A stretch of 64,000 nucleotides of DNA from Palleniella intestinalis (GCF_013166595.1 NZ_JABKKG010000002.1:62001-126000), one strand, 5' to 3'. Numbered from the stretch's first letter, positions 1 through 8,788 are shown. Numbers and translations are program-made. The notes: generated from the sequence alone by a model not told the origin.

Positions 1-592
1 AATCATTTCTGAATGTGTAAATGCGTTCTCCCTCTCGCGCCATCTCTTCTTCCCAAAGTCCCAAAAGCGCAGCATCCGGCTCGTCCTCCATTTTCAACAG
101 CGCATTACGCTGCTGCAATGCTGTGCCATAGCGTGTCAAAGCATCCATATATTCAGGTTGGCACTGCGCTATAACGACATCCATGAACCGCCTTCTGTAC
201 TCACTGCCTCCGTCTATCATCACCGTGTCACCCGGAGACACTATAATAAGAGGTATTAGCCCGATATGCTGCGAAAGGCGTTTGTACTCTTTTTTATTGC
301 GCTTGAAATGCTTGCGTGTTCCACGCTTCATGCCACAATAAACCTGCTCCTCGTTGCCTTTGTCATCCTCATAAATGCCGTCAAGCATGAAAAATTCCTC
401 ATCGTGACGAATAATCTGTGAATCGGCAACTGACGAATGGCTCTTGCAGAATGACAAATAATACACGGCATCCAAGATGTTTGTCTTCCCCATGCCGTTG
501 CTGCCAATCAGACAATTAATATTAGGGGACAATTCAAGTGTTGCCTCCTTAATATTCTTATAATTGATAATTGCCAGCTTCTTAAGTCTCAT
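1..592 (-). CDS. recF: RecF, DNA repair ATPase (C-terminus cut off)
   Basis: RecF binds DNA at single-strand gaps and helps load RecA during gap repair. About the first 197 codons are visible before the frame runs off the left edge; the family is usually near 370 residues. The start MRLKKLAIINYKNI is typical of RecF, and the Walker A loop GSNGMGKT lies at residues 30-37. The reading frame is open throughout. A -7 element (611-618) with TTTG 20 bases further upstream gives a very short leader. The neighbour on the other side is the divergent TPR gene. Confidence 0.93.
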   Translation of the reverse strand, partial: MRLKKLAIINYKNIKEATLELSPNINCLIGSNGMGKTNILDAVYYLSFCKSHSSVADSQIIRHDEEFFMLDGIYEDDKGNEEQVYCGMKRGTRKHFKRNKKEYKRLSQHIGLIPLIIVSPGDTVMIDGGSEYRRRFMDVVIAQCQPEYMDALTRYGTALQQRNALLKMEDEPDAALLGLWEEEMAREGERIYTFRND

Positions 593-610
593 TCTCAAAC
601 AAATTTGACG

Positions 611-642
611 CAAAGTTAACATTTTTCATGGTAAAAAACAAA
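611..642 (-). promoter_or_regulatory. recF promoter
   Basis: On the minus strand TAACTTTG (611-618) matches the Bacteroidota -7 consensus TAnnTTTG, with TTTG (639-642) 20 bases upstream as the -33 element. The recF start lies 19 bases downstream. Confidence 0.7.
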
Positions 643-681
643 AAAAGTAGCATTAAATTTCATTATGTGAGATAATTTCAC

Positions 682-689
682 TAATTTTG
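682..689 (+). promoter_or_regulatory. -7 element for the TPR-ribH operon
   Basis: TAATTTTG matches TAnnTTTG. A near-match to the -33 box (TTTC at 658-661) lies 20 bases upstream. The leader before the ATG at 787 would be about 90 bases. Confidence 0.6.
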
Positions 690-786
690 CGTCCGAATTG
701 TGGTATATTCCCACAAGATACAAACAGAAAAACGCGATTTCCAACTTTCACAACTACAAGACAAGAAAATAAAAAAAACAAACAAT

Positions 787-1476
787 ATGGAAAAGAAAAC
801 CGAACAGCAGGCTCAGCCTACAGAGTCTCTAACAAAAACAGAAGCATTCGTAGTAAAGTACAAGAAAGTAATTGGCATCAGTTTTGTGGCACTTATCGTG
901 GTTGTCGCAGGCGCAATACTTATGAACACTTTCTACTTCCAGCCACGCCAAGATGAGGCAAGCACTGCCATGGCTAAGGCTCAAGACCTTTTCGCTCAGG
1001 AGCAGTACGAGAAAGCCCTGAATGGTGAAGGAAACAACCTTGGTTTCCTGAAAATCGCTGACCAGTACAGCTGCACTGACGCTGGCAACCTTGCAAATCT
1101 CTATGCAGGACTTTGCTATGCCAACCTCGGCAAGGCTCAGGAGGCAGAAAAATACCTCAGCGATTACTCGACATCAGATGATGCAATGGTCTCTCCTGCA
1201 GCAGTCGGCGCACTTGGCAATGTTTATGCAAAGCTCAACAAGATCGACGATGCAATCTCTGCACTGAAGAAAGCCGCAAAGATGGCAGACTCCGAGTCTG
1301 AGACAGGACGCAACCAGTCTCTCTCTCCACAGTTCCTCCTCCAGGCAGGTGAGCTTCTTGAGAGCCAAGGCAAGAAGGCTGACGCCCTTGCCATCTACAA
1401 GGACATCAAAGCCAACTATATCAACTCTGCCGTATATCGCGAGATAGACAAGTACATCGAACGTTGCGCAGAGTAA
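787..1476 (+). CDS. TPR-containing membrane-anchored protein
   Basis: A 229-residue protein with a charged N-terminus, one membrane span at about residues 28-48, and a soluble domain of helical repeats (LFAQEQYEKAL, YAGLCYANLGKAQEAEKYL, ALGNVYAKLNKIDDAISALKKAAKM), which read as tetratricopeptides. The layout recalls YfgM, a single-span TPR protein associated with the Sec translocon; that comparison is inference from architecture. The frame stays open upstream to 700, but the ATG at 787 is preferred because it follows an A-rich leader and removes an unlikely basic extension. Three bases separate it from ribH, so the two are probably cotranscribed. Confidence 0.85.
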   Translation: MEKKTEQQAQPTESLTKTEAFVVKYKKVIGISFVALIVVVAGAILMNTFYFQPRQDEASTAMAKAQDLFAQEQYEKALNGEGNNLGFLKIADQYSCTDAGNLANLYAGLCYANLGKAQEAEKYLSDYSTSDDAMVSPAAVGALGNVYAKLNKIDDAISALKKAAKMADSESETGRNQSLSPQFLLQAGELLESQGKKADALAIYKDIKANYINSAVYREIDKYIERCAE

Positions 1477-1479
1477 GAC

Positions 1480-1950
1480 ATGGCTACACGAAATTTCTCC
1501 GATTACGACAAATCCAAAGTACCTAATGCCGAAAACATGTGTTTCGGCATTGTGGTTTCTGAGCGTAATCCGGAAATCACCAACGCCCTTCTTGAGGGAA
1601 CAGTAACAACGCTTGAAGGATTTGATGCCCTTCCCGAGAATATCCATGTGAAACGTGTGCCGGGAACAATGGAACTTGTCTACGGCGCACACCAGATGAC
1701 ACTGAATGACGGATATGACGCTGTCATAGCATTAGGATGTGTGGTGAAAGGCAAAACCCATTCCTTTGACTGCGTAGTAAACAGCGTCACAGCAGGCTTT
1801 GCACAACTGAACGCAACAAGTGCAGTACCTGTAATCTTCGGCATCCTTGCCACAGAAACCATGGAAGACGCAAAGGAAAGAGCAGGCGGCGCACTTGGCA
1901 ACAAAGGCGAAGAATGTGCCGTAGCAGCAATTAAAATGGCTAAATTCTGA
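1480..1950 (+). CDS. ribH: 6,7-dimethyl-8-ribityllumazine synthase
   Basis: RibH condenses the ribityl-aminouracil intermediate with 3,4-dihydroxybutanone phosphate to give lumazine, the step before riboflavin. The 156-residue length and the whole frame fit the family: FGIVVSERN near residue 22, VPGTMEL at 60-66, GCVVKGKT at 86-93 and GGALGNKGEECA near the end. The active-site segment is unusual. The family reads G-x-T-x-H-F-D, with the His acting in catalysis; here it reads G-K-T-H-S-F-D (91-97), so His has moved one place forward and Ser occupies its usual position. No other rib gene is in the window. The stop overlaps the start of the next gene. Confidence 0.93.
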   Translation: MATRNFSDYDKSKVPNAENMCFGIVVSERNPEITNALLEGTVTTLEGFDALPENIHVKRVPGTMELVYGAHQMTLNDGYDAVIALGCVVKGKTHSFDCVVNSVTAGFAQLNATSAVPVIFGILATETMEDAKERAGGALGNKGEECAVAAIKMAKF

Positions 1951-2339
1951 TGATATTAAAAGAAATATTAGAAAAATACACATTCAGCGAGATTTTCACA
2001 GAACTATGTGAAATGATGCCTGATTTGAATCGTAAGCGTCCTGAGATACAGGAGGCTTACGATTTTTTGTTGGCTCAACAGCCTGTGACTTCAAAAAAGA
2101 AGATAACATACCAGCTGATAGAAGCACAGGACAGTGACGATTGCTTCGTAGGAGCCGAAGACCGTTGCTTTGAAGCGCAGTGGAACGTGATTATCGGCAA
2201 AGAGGTCATCATTGACGATGATGTTGAAATCTCTTTTTTCGAGATAGCATGCAACGCTTTCCTGTGCATACTTCTCATAGGTTTCAAGCCACGCCGCTTC
2301 ACGGAACTGAACGAAGAACTGTTGGAAATGCTAAGGTAA
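1950..2339 (+). CDS. conserved small protein, function unknown
   Basis: A 129-residue acidic soluble protein whose ATG overlaps the ribH stop (TGATG), which implies translational coupling. No signal peptide or membrane span is seen. It carries an N-terminal helix (ILKEILEKYTFSEIFTEL), a Lys-rich turn, and a charged beta-rich middle (EAQWNVIIGKEVIIDDDVEISFFEIACNAFLC). I do not recognise a named family with certainty. Coupling to ribH need not mean a role in flavin synthesis. Confidence 0.75.
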   Translation: MILKEILEKYTFSEIFTELCEMMPDLNRKRPEIQEAYDFLLAQQPVTSKKKITYQLIEAQDSDDCFVGAEDRCFEAQWNVIIGKEVIIDDDVEISFFEIACNAFLCILLIGFKPRRFTELNEELLEMLR

Positions 2340-2393
2340 TGTCCGCTTATTGGCAGCCTTAATAAACAAAAACCGAAAAACAAAAACACCACT

Positions 2394-2963
2394 ATGCTAA
2401 AAACACATATTATACTATCCCTGGCTTCCATTCTCACCTTTGCCTCTTGCAATGAGAAGCAGGAAAAGCATGACATCATCGTGCCTGCCCCAAAAGTGGA
2501 AACAAAGAAAGGCACACAACAGATGAAAGATGTTCGACAGGAGCGCAATGTGAAATGGCTTGGCAAAGACTATTCCGTCTCTGTAATAAGAACTGCTGAC
2601 AAAAGCCTCCCACTTATAAAAGATGAGAACGGACAAGAATATTATGACAATGCCATAGACGTGAAAGTCCTGCGTGCTGATGGTACAAAAGCCTTCAACA
2701 AAAAATTCACGAAGCAAGACTTTATCCCCTATGCCGGCAACAGCAATATCACAAAAAACGGAGTGCTATTGGGCATCGTATTGGACAAAGTGGAAGACAG
2801 CAACCTTGTCTTTGCAGTAAGTGTAGGCTATCCTGATGTGCAAAGCGACACCTTTATCCCTCTTGTCATGAAAATCGGCAGAACAGGAAACATGTCAATA
2901 GCCTTGGACACACAGATTGACCACAATGCCGAAATCGGCAGCGAAGACGAAGAGGGAGTATGA
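2394..2963 (+). CDS. DUF4738 family lipoprotein
   Basis: A 189-residue lipoprotein. The signal peptide ends in a lipobox with Cys19 (LTFASC), followed by a charged stretch and the core containing VKWLGKDYSVSVIRTADKSLPLIKDE, which I recognise as the DUF4738 family of Bacteroidales. Function is not known; the position suggests an outer or [11 protein letters not shown] membrane anchor. It ends before a strong terminator at 3007-3050 and faces the convergent DUF1846 gene. Confidence 0.85.
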   Translation: MLKTHIILSLASILTFASCNEKQEKHDIIVPAPKVETKKGTQQMKDVRQERNVKWLGKDYSVSVIRTADKSLPLIKDENGQEYYDNAIDVKVLRADGTKAFNKKFTKQDFIPYAGNSNITKNGVLLGIVLDKVEDSNLVFAVSVGYPDVQSDTFIPLVMKIGRTGNMSIALDTQIDHNAEIGSEDEEGV

Positions 2964-3006
2964 CATTTCCAGACAACAAGATTGAAATTCAACCATAACA
3001 AAACAA

Positions 3007-3050
3007 TTCCGGCTGACAGTCATCTTTAAGGACTGTCAGCCGGAATTTTA
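3007..3050 (+). terminator. intrinsic terminator after DUF4738 gene
   Basis: A perfect 15-bp inverted repeat (3007-3021 with 3031-3045, stem centre CCGGCTGACAGTC) followed by TTTTATT. It sits between convergent genes and may work in both directions. Confidence 0.85.
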
Positions 3051-3075
3051 TTAGTATAGCGAAAGCATCATGCTG

Positions 3076-4539
3076 TCATTTCTTCCTCACAGGGTCACAA
3101 GTGACATCAACACCAAGCTTCTTGAAAATCTTACGGTCAACCTCAGACAACATCACAGTGGTATGCACCTGAGCCCCCTCCAGCTTCGGCAGTTGCTCAA
3201 GCGCCAAACGGCAACGCTCGTCACGCGCCGTAAGGGCAGAAAGCACTACAAGAACCTCGTCAGTGTGCAGACGCGGATTGCGCCCTTTCAGGTAATTCAT
3301 CTTTGTATGCTGTATAGGCTCTATCAAATCCTGTGGGATAAGCTTCACCTCTTTCTCCATTCCTGCAAGATATTTCATTGAATTCAGCAGCAGGGCTGCA
3401 GAACATCCAAGCAGTTCCGAAGACTTGGCAGTGATTATTGTACCGTCCTCCAACTCTATTGCAGACGATGTGTGTCCGGTCTGCTCCGCCTTCTCCTTAG
3501 CCGCAACGGTAGTCGCACGGTAGGCAGAGTTTATCCCTGCCTGCTTGAACAGCAAAGCAATCTTCTGTACCTCACCAGTAACCTCCTTGCCTTCAGCCAT
3601 AAGGTTGAGGGCAGCATAGTAACGGCGGATAATCTCCTGCTTTGAAGCCTCACAGCAGACATCATTGTCACTGATGCAGTAGCCCACCATGTTCACACCC
3701 ATGTCCGTAGGCGACTTGTACGGATTCTCGCCATAAATGCCCTCAAAAAGAGCATTAAGGACAGGGAAGATCTCAATGTCGCGGTTATAATTGATAGCCG
3801 TCTTTCCATAAGCCTCAAGATGGAACGGGTCAATCATGTTGACATCATTCAAGTCTGCCGTCGCTGCCTCATAGGCTATGTTCACCGGATGCTTCAAAGG
3901 AAGATTCCAAACCGGGAAAGTCTCAAACTTGGCATAGCCGGCGGTGATGCCGCGCTTATGCTCATTGTACAGCTGAGAAAGGCATACCGCCATTTTACCG
4001 GAGCCCGGTCCGGGAGCTGTAACTATCACAAGAGGACGTGATGTCTCAACATAATCATTCTTGCCGAACCCCTCATCCGATGCTATAAGATCCACATTGT
4101 GAGGGTAACCGTCAATGAGGTGGTGCACATACGATGTGACCCCAATCCTCTTCAGGCGGTTGCGGTAGTCGTCAGCAGCACGCTGACCGTTGTAGTGGGT
4201 AATGACCACAGAACCAACAACAAAGCCACGGTTCTGGAATTCAGCACGCAAGCGGAGCACATCCTCATCATAGGTTATGCCGAGGTCTGCACGCACCTTG
4301 TTCTTTACAATATCTTCCGCTGATATGACGATGACTATCTCCGCCGCACCGCTCAACTGCTGCAACATGCGCAGTTTGGAGTCCGGCTGGAATCCCGGCA
4401 GGACGCGTGATGCATGGTGGTCGTCAAAAAGTTTTCCGCCTAACTCAAGATAGAGCTTGTTGCCAAACTGAGCAATCCTTTCCTTGATATGCTCACTCTG
4501 TTTTGTAATGTACTTGTCGTTGTCAAATCCGTATTTCAT
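3076..4539 (-). CDS. DUF1846 (UPF0371) family protein
   Basis: A 487-residue cytosolic protein belonging to the DUF1846/UPF0371 family (opening KYGFDNDKYITKQSEHIKER, later KFETFPVWNLPLKHPVN). The segment VTAPGPGSGKMAV near residues 171-183 resembles a nucleotide-binding loop. Length and ends agree with the family, so it is complete. The biochemical role is unsettled and I assign none. It is transcribed alone from a clear promoter (4578-4609) and converges with the DUF4738 gene. Confidence 0.9.
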   Translation of the reverse strand: MKYGFDNDKYITKQSEHIKERIAQFGNKLYLELGGKLFDDHHASRVLPGFQPDSKLRMLQQLSGAAEIVIVISAEDIVKNKVRADLGITYDEDVLRLRAEFQNRGFVVGSVVITHYNGQRAADDYRNRLKRIGVTSYVHHLIDGYPHNVDLIASDEGFGKNDYVETSRPLVIVTAPGPGSGKMAVCLSQLYNEHKRGITAGYAKFETFPVWNLPLKHPVNIAYEAATADLNDVNMIDPFHLEAYGKTAINYNRDIEIFPVLNALFEGIYGENPYKSPTDMGVNMVGYCISDNDVCCEASKQEIIRRYYAALNLMAEGKEVTGEVQKIALLFKQAGINSAYRATTVAAKEKAEQTGHTSSAIELEDGTIITAKSSELLGCSAALLLNSMKYLAGMEKEVKLIPQDLIEPIQHTKMNYLKGRNPRLHTDEVLVVLSALTARDERCRLALEQLPKLEGAQVHTTVMLSEVDRKIFKKLGVDVTCDPVRKK

Positions 4540-4577
4540 ATCTTTATCCTAAAACTAATTTCAATAAATACGGGATA

Positions 4578-4609
4578 CAAAGTTAAGAATTATTGATGAA
4601 AAAGCCAAA
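4578..4609 (-). promoter_or_regulatory. DUF1846 gene promoter
   Basis: Minus-strand TAACTTTG (4578-4585) with TTTG (4606-4609) 20 bases upstream fits the Bacteroidota consensus. The start codon is 38 bases downstream. Confidence 0.7.
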
Positions 4610-4737
4610 CCTTTGTATGGCTTTTTAAATATTTTTCATTTCAAAGCCAATACCGTAGAGTCTAACAGCAAACGGGAAATCCGGAATATTCTTTTAAGTT
4701 TTTCATCCACACATGGCTGTAGTTCAGGAATTTTATG

Positions 4738-4745
4738 TAAATTTG
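4738..4745 (+). promoter_or_regulatory. -7 element for HAD hydrolase
   Basis: TAAATTTG matches TAnnTTTG; no good -33 box is visible. The leader to the ATG at 4839 would be about 85-90 bases. Confidence 0.55.
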
Positions 4746-4838
4746 CAGTGATATGGCTACATTGCAGAAAAACCTGCCATATACCTGCAAAACATTTCTG
4801 AAAAACAAGAATTCAATACTTTCAAAAACAAATATACT

Positions 4839-5555
4839 ATGATTAAAGTTGTTATTTTTGACCTTGGTGGTGTCATTGCCAACCTGAAAACAAAAGAATC
4901 ATTCATGAAATTTGCCGAAATGGGGCTTCCTTTACCAAAGGAAATGCTCACTAATGACGGACCGCTGAACGGTATTCCAAGCGAAATCCCCCTCCTTGAC
5001 TACATCCACAAAATGGACAAAGGCGAGATGACAGGCAAAGAATTCCTGCATGCCGTGCAACAACAATGCAATCCCGGCACAAGCTACGAGCAGCTACTCC
5101 ATGCCTATAACGACCTCATCGAGGTTCCCGTCAACAGACTTGCCTTCCTGAAAGAACTGAGGAAACGGCAGCTGCCATCCTCCACACAAGACAACCACAC
5201 ACAGACCTGCGACGAAAACAACCATGGCTCCCAGTCACTGCAAGTGTTCCTGCTCAGCAACATCGGCGACCTCCATTGGGAGGCTTTTAAGGAAATTTGT
5301 GCAGGGCTTGGCATGCCTGCAGAGGAATGCTTCGACCGCATGTACTGTTCCTACCAGTTAGGTATGGCAAAGCCTGACCCACGCATCTTCAGGCATCTCA
5401 TCGAGGACTCCGGCATCAATCCCGCCGAAGCCCTATACATCGATGATTTCACCGCCAACATTGAAGCAGGAAAGGCAGCAGGACTGCAAACACTGCACAT
5501 TGACGCAAACACTCTGGATGAACATATTGATGCGATACTCCAACGGCTGGAATAA
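4839..5555 (+). CDS. HAD-superfamily hydrolase
   Basis: A 238-residue haloacid-dehalogenase-like enzyme, probably a small-molecule phosphatase. Motif I is VIFDLGGVI with the nucleophile Asp8; the second Asp of the usual DxD is replaced by Gly, as in the YihX / epoxide-hydrolase-like branch. Motif II is FLLSN, motif III lies in MAKPDP, and motif IV is YIDDFTANIEAG. A hydrophilic stretch rich in Thr, Gln, Asn and His (about residues 110-131) sits just before motif II and looks like an insertion. The substrate cannot be read from the sequence. It ends in a long gap opposite rprY. Confidence 0.88.
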   Translation: MIKVVIFDLGGVIANLKTKESFMKFAEMGLPLPKEMLTNDGPLNGIPSEIPLLDYIHKMDKGEMTGKEFLHAVQQQCNPGTSYEQLLHAYNDLIEVPVNRLAFLKELRKRQLPSSTQDNHTQTCDENNHGSQSLQVFLLSNIGDLHWEAFKEICAGLGMPAEECFDRMYCSYQLGMAKPDPRIFRHLIEDSGINPAEALYIDDFTANIEAGKAAGLQTLHIDANTLDEHIDAILQRLE

Positions 5556-5720
5556 GCATAAAGACCGGTCATGGACATTAGCATGTGGCTTTTATTCTGC
5601 ATGTTGTCACTGTGCTCTACCACTAATACGATAGGTGCGCGAGCAACCACTGTTGCCTGGAAATCACTGCGGATCACATGTTGTTTTACCCGAAAAACAG
5701 TATATTTTCGCACAAAGAAA

Positions 5721-5755
5721 TTGCATGAGTTTTCCAATATTCTATTTATCATAAT
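5721..5755 (-). repeat. composite element, block 3 (copy 1)
   Basis: On the minus strand this begins ATTATGATAAATAG and continues with ATTGGAAAACTCA. The same block occurs at 51913-51946 (plus) and in shorter form at 37183-37200 (minus), each time about 85-95 bases beyond a 22-bp-unit array. Confidence 0.7.
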
Positions 5756-5777
5756 CGGAAAAACATTGCTTCTCCTG

Positions 5778-5931
5778 GCAAAAAGCCATGCTTCGCAATG
5801 CCAAGAACTGCATTTCACAGTGCAACAAACAACACTTTACATTGTTAAAGACAACGTTTTACATAGCAAAAGCTGACACTTTGCTGTGTAAAACGTTACC
5901 ATTTATATCATGAAAGGTAACGAAATGCAGT
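5778..5931 (+). repeat. 22-bp-unit array, locus 1 (7 units)
   Basis: Seven consecutive units of exactly 22 bp. The core hexamers start at 5784, 5806, 5828, 5850, 5872, 5894 and 5916 (AGCCAT, AACTGC, AACAAC, GACAAC, GCTGAC, CGTTAC, GGTAAC). Most units begin GCAA/GTAA-like and end in a T-rich arm. The four right-hand units correspond to the four-unit arrays at the other loci; the left-hand ones are more degenerate. The 5556-6265 gap that holds it otherwise contains the two flanking conserved blocks and the rprY terminator. No gene is supported there. Confidence 0.75.
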
Positions 5932-6034
5932 ATTTTTTGTTTACTCAAGTACAACAAAGACAATAACACATTGATTTACAACATAGTAACAGAAATATAA
6001 ATTCATGCGTTTTTCCGGTCCTCCAGTTCAAAAA

Positions 6035-6083
6035 GAATCTACACGCGATTCTCAGAGGGCAAATACGCCTTAGGTTTTCTAAT
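6035..6083 (-). repeat. composite element, block 1 (copy 1)
   Basis: On the minus strand it starts ATTAGAAAAC and ends GAGAATCGCGTGTAGATTC. Matching blocks lie at 37465-37517 (minus) and, more weakly, at 51588-51630 (plus). In all copies it precedes the array by about 100-150 bases on the same strand. Confidence 0.7.
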
Positions 6084-6190
6084 TTTTTTCTTTTGCCATT
6101 GAGAAATAAGAACTGGCAAAAATCGCTGATGCCATCCTCCATGCCGATTGTCAAAATCAGTATGGAGGAAAGTTCTACCGGACAGCCAAT

Positions 6191-6235
6191 AAAAAACAAT
6201 GCTTCCCCTTATCAACTGACGTGGGAAAGCATTGT
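6191..6235 (-). terminator. rprY terminator
   Basis: Inverted repeat 6196-6207 with 6223-6235 (stem ACAATGCTT plus GGG/CCC). On the minus strand it runs into six T residues (6191-6196). Confidence 0.75.
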
Positions 6236-6265
6236 CTTATTCTTTCAATACTTGAAAAGGGAAAC

Positions 6266-6964
6266 TTAGTCCTCTGAAGGGATTATAAGTTTGTAGCCTT
6301 TTCCATGGATATTGATGATTTCTATCTGTGGATCATCCTTCAAGTGCTTGCGGAGCTTGGTGATGTAGACATCCATTGAGCGTGCATTGAAATAGTTGTC
6401 GTCAATCCAGATTGTCTTCAAGGCAAAGTCACGCTGAAGAATCTCGTTAGCATGGCTGCAAAGCAATGCAAGCAGTTCGTTCTCCTTTGTGGTAAGCTTT
6501 GTCTGCTTCTCCCCTATCTGCAGAAGCTGCTTCTGGGTGTCGAAGGTAAAGTTTCCGAGTTTGTAGACAGAAGTGTCTTTGTTCTTCTTGCCACGTACAC
6601 GGCGGAGGATAGCCTCGACACGGAGCACAAGCTCTTCCATTGAGAATGGTTTCGGGATGTAGTCGTCAGCACCGATCTTGAAGCCCTCAATGATGTCTTC
6701 CTTCAACTGTTTTGCAGTCAAGAAGATGATAGGCACATCGACATTTGACTGGCGGATTTCCTGGGCAAGAGTGAATCCGTCTTTCTTAGGCATCATCACA
6801 TCGAGGATGCAGATGTCAAACTTCTGCTTTGTGAAAGCGCGGTAGCCAGCCTCTCCGTCAGGATACAGTTCTGTAGTGAATCCCTTTGCCTGAAGATACT
6901 CACGAAGCAGCATACCGAGGTTCTCATCGTCCTCGCACAGCATAATTTTAATGTTCTCGTCCAT
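6266..6964 (-). CDS. rprY: RprY response regulator
   Basis: A 232-residue OmpR-type response regulator. The receiver domain (about 1-120) has the acidic pair EDD at 11-13, the phospho-acceptor Asp55 in CILDVMMP, and the conserved Lys in DYIPKPF. The C-terminal winged helix (about 135-228) contains LTTKENELLALL and SMDVYITKLRKHLKDD. Sequence and pairing with the kinase upstream match RprX/RprY of Bacteroides. The pair is separated by 136 bases. The regulated genes cannot be told from the window. Confidence 0.93.
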   Translation of the reverse strand: MDENIKIMLCEDDENLGMLLREYLQAKGFTTELYPDGEAGYRAFTKQKFDICILDVMMPKKDGFTLAQEIRQSNVDVPIIFLTAKQLKEDIIEGFKIGADDYIPKPFSMEELVLRVEAILRRVRGKKNKDTSVYKLGNFTFDTQKQLLQIGEKQTKLTTKENELLALLCSHANEILQRDFALKTIWIDDNYFNARSMDVYITKLRKHLKDDPQIEIINIHGKGYKLIIPSED

Positions 6965-7100
6965 AATGATTAAGTTTTATGTTAAACAATCTCTGATTAA
7001 TTATTTTCTTATATTTGTTGTTTATCCGTCTGCTCTATGTTTGCAGACTCTTTGACCGAAGGGTATGTATGACACATGCCATTGGGAATCATACTATTGG

Positions 7101-8594
7101 TTATTCATCTATAATCGGGAGCTGTATGACAAACGTTGTCCCTTCGCCAAGCACAGACTCAACGCTTATTTTGCCGTTATGGAGCTCCACTATCTTCTTC
7201 ACATACGCCAGTCCGAGACCGAATCCTTTGACATCATGGCGGTTGCCGGTGTGGGCGCGGTAGAACTTGTCCCAGATTTTCCTAAGCACCTCTTTCTTCA
7301 TTCCCAGACCTGTGTCACGGATTGAGAGGTAAAGATGGCTCGCATCATTCCATGTGCGAAGATAGATGTAAAGTGGCTGGTCAGGCTTGGAATACTTCAC
7401 CGCATTGTCCATCAGGTTGAAGATGGCGTTTGTGAAATGTATTTCGTCGACAAGCAGTGCTGAATCTATTGCCTCAATCTCTGTGTAAATCTTGCCTCCT
7501 GTATGCTCGACACGCAGTTGGAATGACTGTGCTGCGTTTTCGACCATCTCGTTAAGGTCAAGTTCCTTTGGCTTGAAAATGGCTTTCTGGCGGTCAAACA
7601 TTGACATTTGAAGCACTTTCTCAACAAGGAAACGCAGACGTTTTGATTCATCCTGCACCACCCTTCCAAGATGAGACATCATCTGTGGCGATTTCGTTAC
7701 AGCCTCGTCTCCAAGCATTTGCGCTGCAAGGGAGATGCTTGATATAGGCGTTTTCAGCTCATGGGTCATATTGTTGATGAAATCATTCTTTATTTCTGTG
7801 AGTTTCTTTTGACGGAACACAATAAAGATTGTGAATATGAACGTGACGAGCAGTATGCAGGAGAATGCCAATGCGGGTATCATGAATCTCACACTTGAGA
7901 AGATATAGCTGCCCATATTAGGGAAATGGATATGCACGACACCCATCTTCTGTTGTGGGTCGTTACGGAACAGAATCTGCGAGTAACTGTTTTCCTCACC
8001 ATCATCCGTATAGTCAGAACAACGGTAGACTTCACGCCCGTCCTGCGTTGTAACACTGAAATGATACAGTATGTTTATGCCATTGTTCATCAATTCAGCT
8101 TTCAGATCCTGGTCAAGCAACTTGAAATTGATACGCTCGCGCAATGGTTTGTCTGAAGCACTGTAGAGGAGTGAGTAAACAACCTCGTCAAGCAATGCCT
8201 TCTGATATACATAGCGGTTGCGAATCATCTCCTGCATCGCCTTGGACGCCTGTGATATTGTGCCTTTGTCGTTGCGAAGAATCATCGCCTTAGGCATCTG
8301 TGAAGGCTTTGTCGTCACTGTGCTCAACTCAAATGAAGAGAACGGCTTGACAGAGGAAAGCGAGTCACGGCGTGCCTTGCGCTCTATCTCATTGATGTCC
8401 TTTTCCAGATAACGCAGAGTCTCATTGAATTCAAGATTACGAGATGCCTGATAGAGGGCGCGGTTGACAGACTCGTCGAATTGCTCCTTCTTCATCTTGA
8501 CCATCTCCTTCATATACATCACCTGTACATAGATGAGTCCGAGAAACGAGATGCCCATTATCACGGCTATAATCCATATCGTTTTTTTCTTCAT
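7101..8594 (-). CDS. rprX: RprX sensor histidine kinase
   Basis: A 497-residue membrane kinase. Two membrane spans (about 5-25 and 236-260) bracket a [11 protein letters not shown] sensor domain of roughly 210 residues. Next come the dimerisation helix with the phosphorylated His278 in NMTHELKTPISS, the N box NLMDNAVKYS, and the G boxes DTGLGM and GFGLGLAYVKKIVELHNG. It is complete, and it is upstream of rprY on the same strand. The [11 protein letters not shown] domain gives no clue to the signal. Confidence 0.93.
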   Translation of the reverse strand: MKKKTIWIIAVIMGISFLGLIYVQVMYMKEMVKMKKEQFDESVNRALYQASRNLEFNETLRYLEKDINEIERKARRDSLSSVKPFSSFELSTVTTKPSQMPKAMILRNDKGTISQASKAMQEMIRNRYVYQKALLDEVVYSLLYSASDKPLRERINFKLLDQDLKAELMNNGINILYHFSVTTQDGREVYRCSDYTDDGEENSYSQILFRNDPQQKMGVVHIHFPNMGSYIFSSVRFMIPALAFSCILLVTFIFTIFIVFRQKKLTEIKNDFINNMTHELKTPISSISLAAQMLGDEAVTKSPQMMSHLGRVVQDESKRLRFLVEKVLQMSMFDRQKAIFKPKELDLNEMVENAAQSFQLRVEHTGGKIYTEIEAIDSALLVDEIHFTNAIFNLMDNAVKYSKPDQPLYIYLRTWNDASHLYLSIRDTGLGMKKEVLRKIWDKFYRAHTGNRHDVKGFGLGLAYVKKIVELHNGKISVESVLGEGTTFVIQLPIIDE

Positions 8595-8636
8595 CGGTTT
8601 TCTTTCACATTTAGATGTATGTTTTATTTACGTCTG

Positions 8637-8644
8637 CAAAGATA
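8637..8644 (-). promoter_or_regulatory. -7 element for rprX-rprY
   Basis: Minus-strand TATCTTTG matches TAnnTTTG, 43 bases before the rprX start. No well-spaced TTTG is seen upstream. Confidence 0.5.
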
Positions 8645-8788
8645 TGAATAAAAAAACAAACGAGCAACAGACAAGTTAAATTATTTGTCGCTCGTTTGAA
8701 ATTATTAACAACAAGTACTGTTTATAGTTCTTATTTTGGAATTATAGAAAATACGTTTTAATTAATATGTTCATTATTATCACACATA

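Noticed and set aside
5351..5818. A minus-strand frame containing IMINRILENS
   Set aside because: The similar peptide IMINRTLENS appears at 51.9 kb only because both frames read the same non-coding repeat block.
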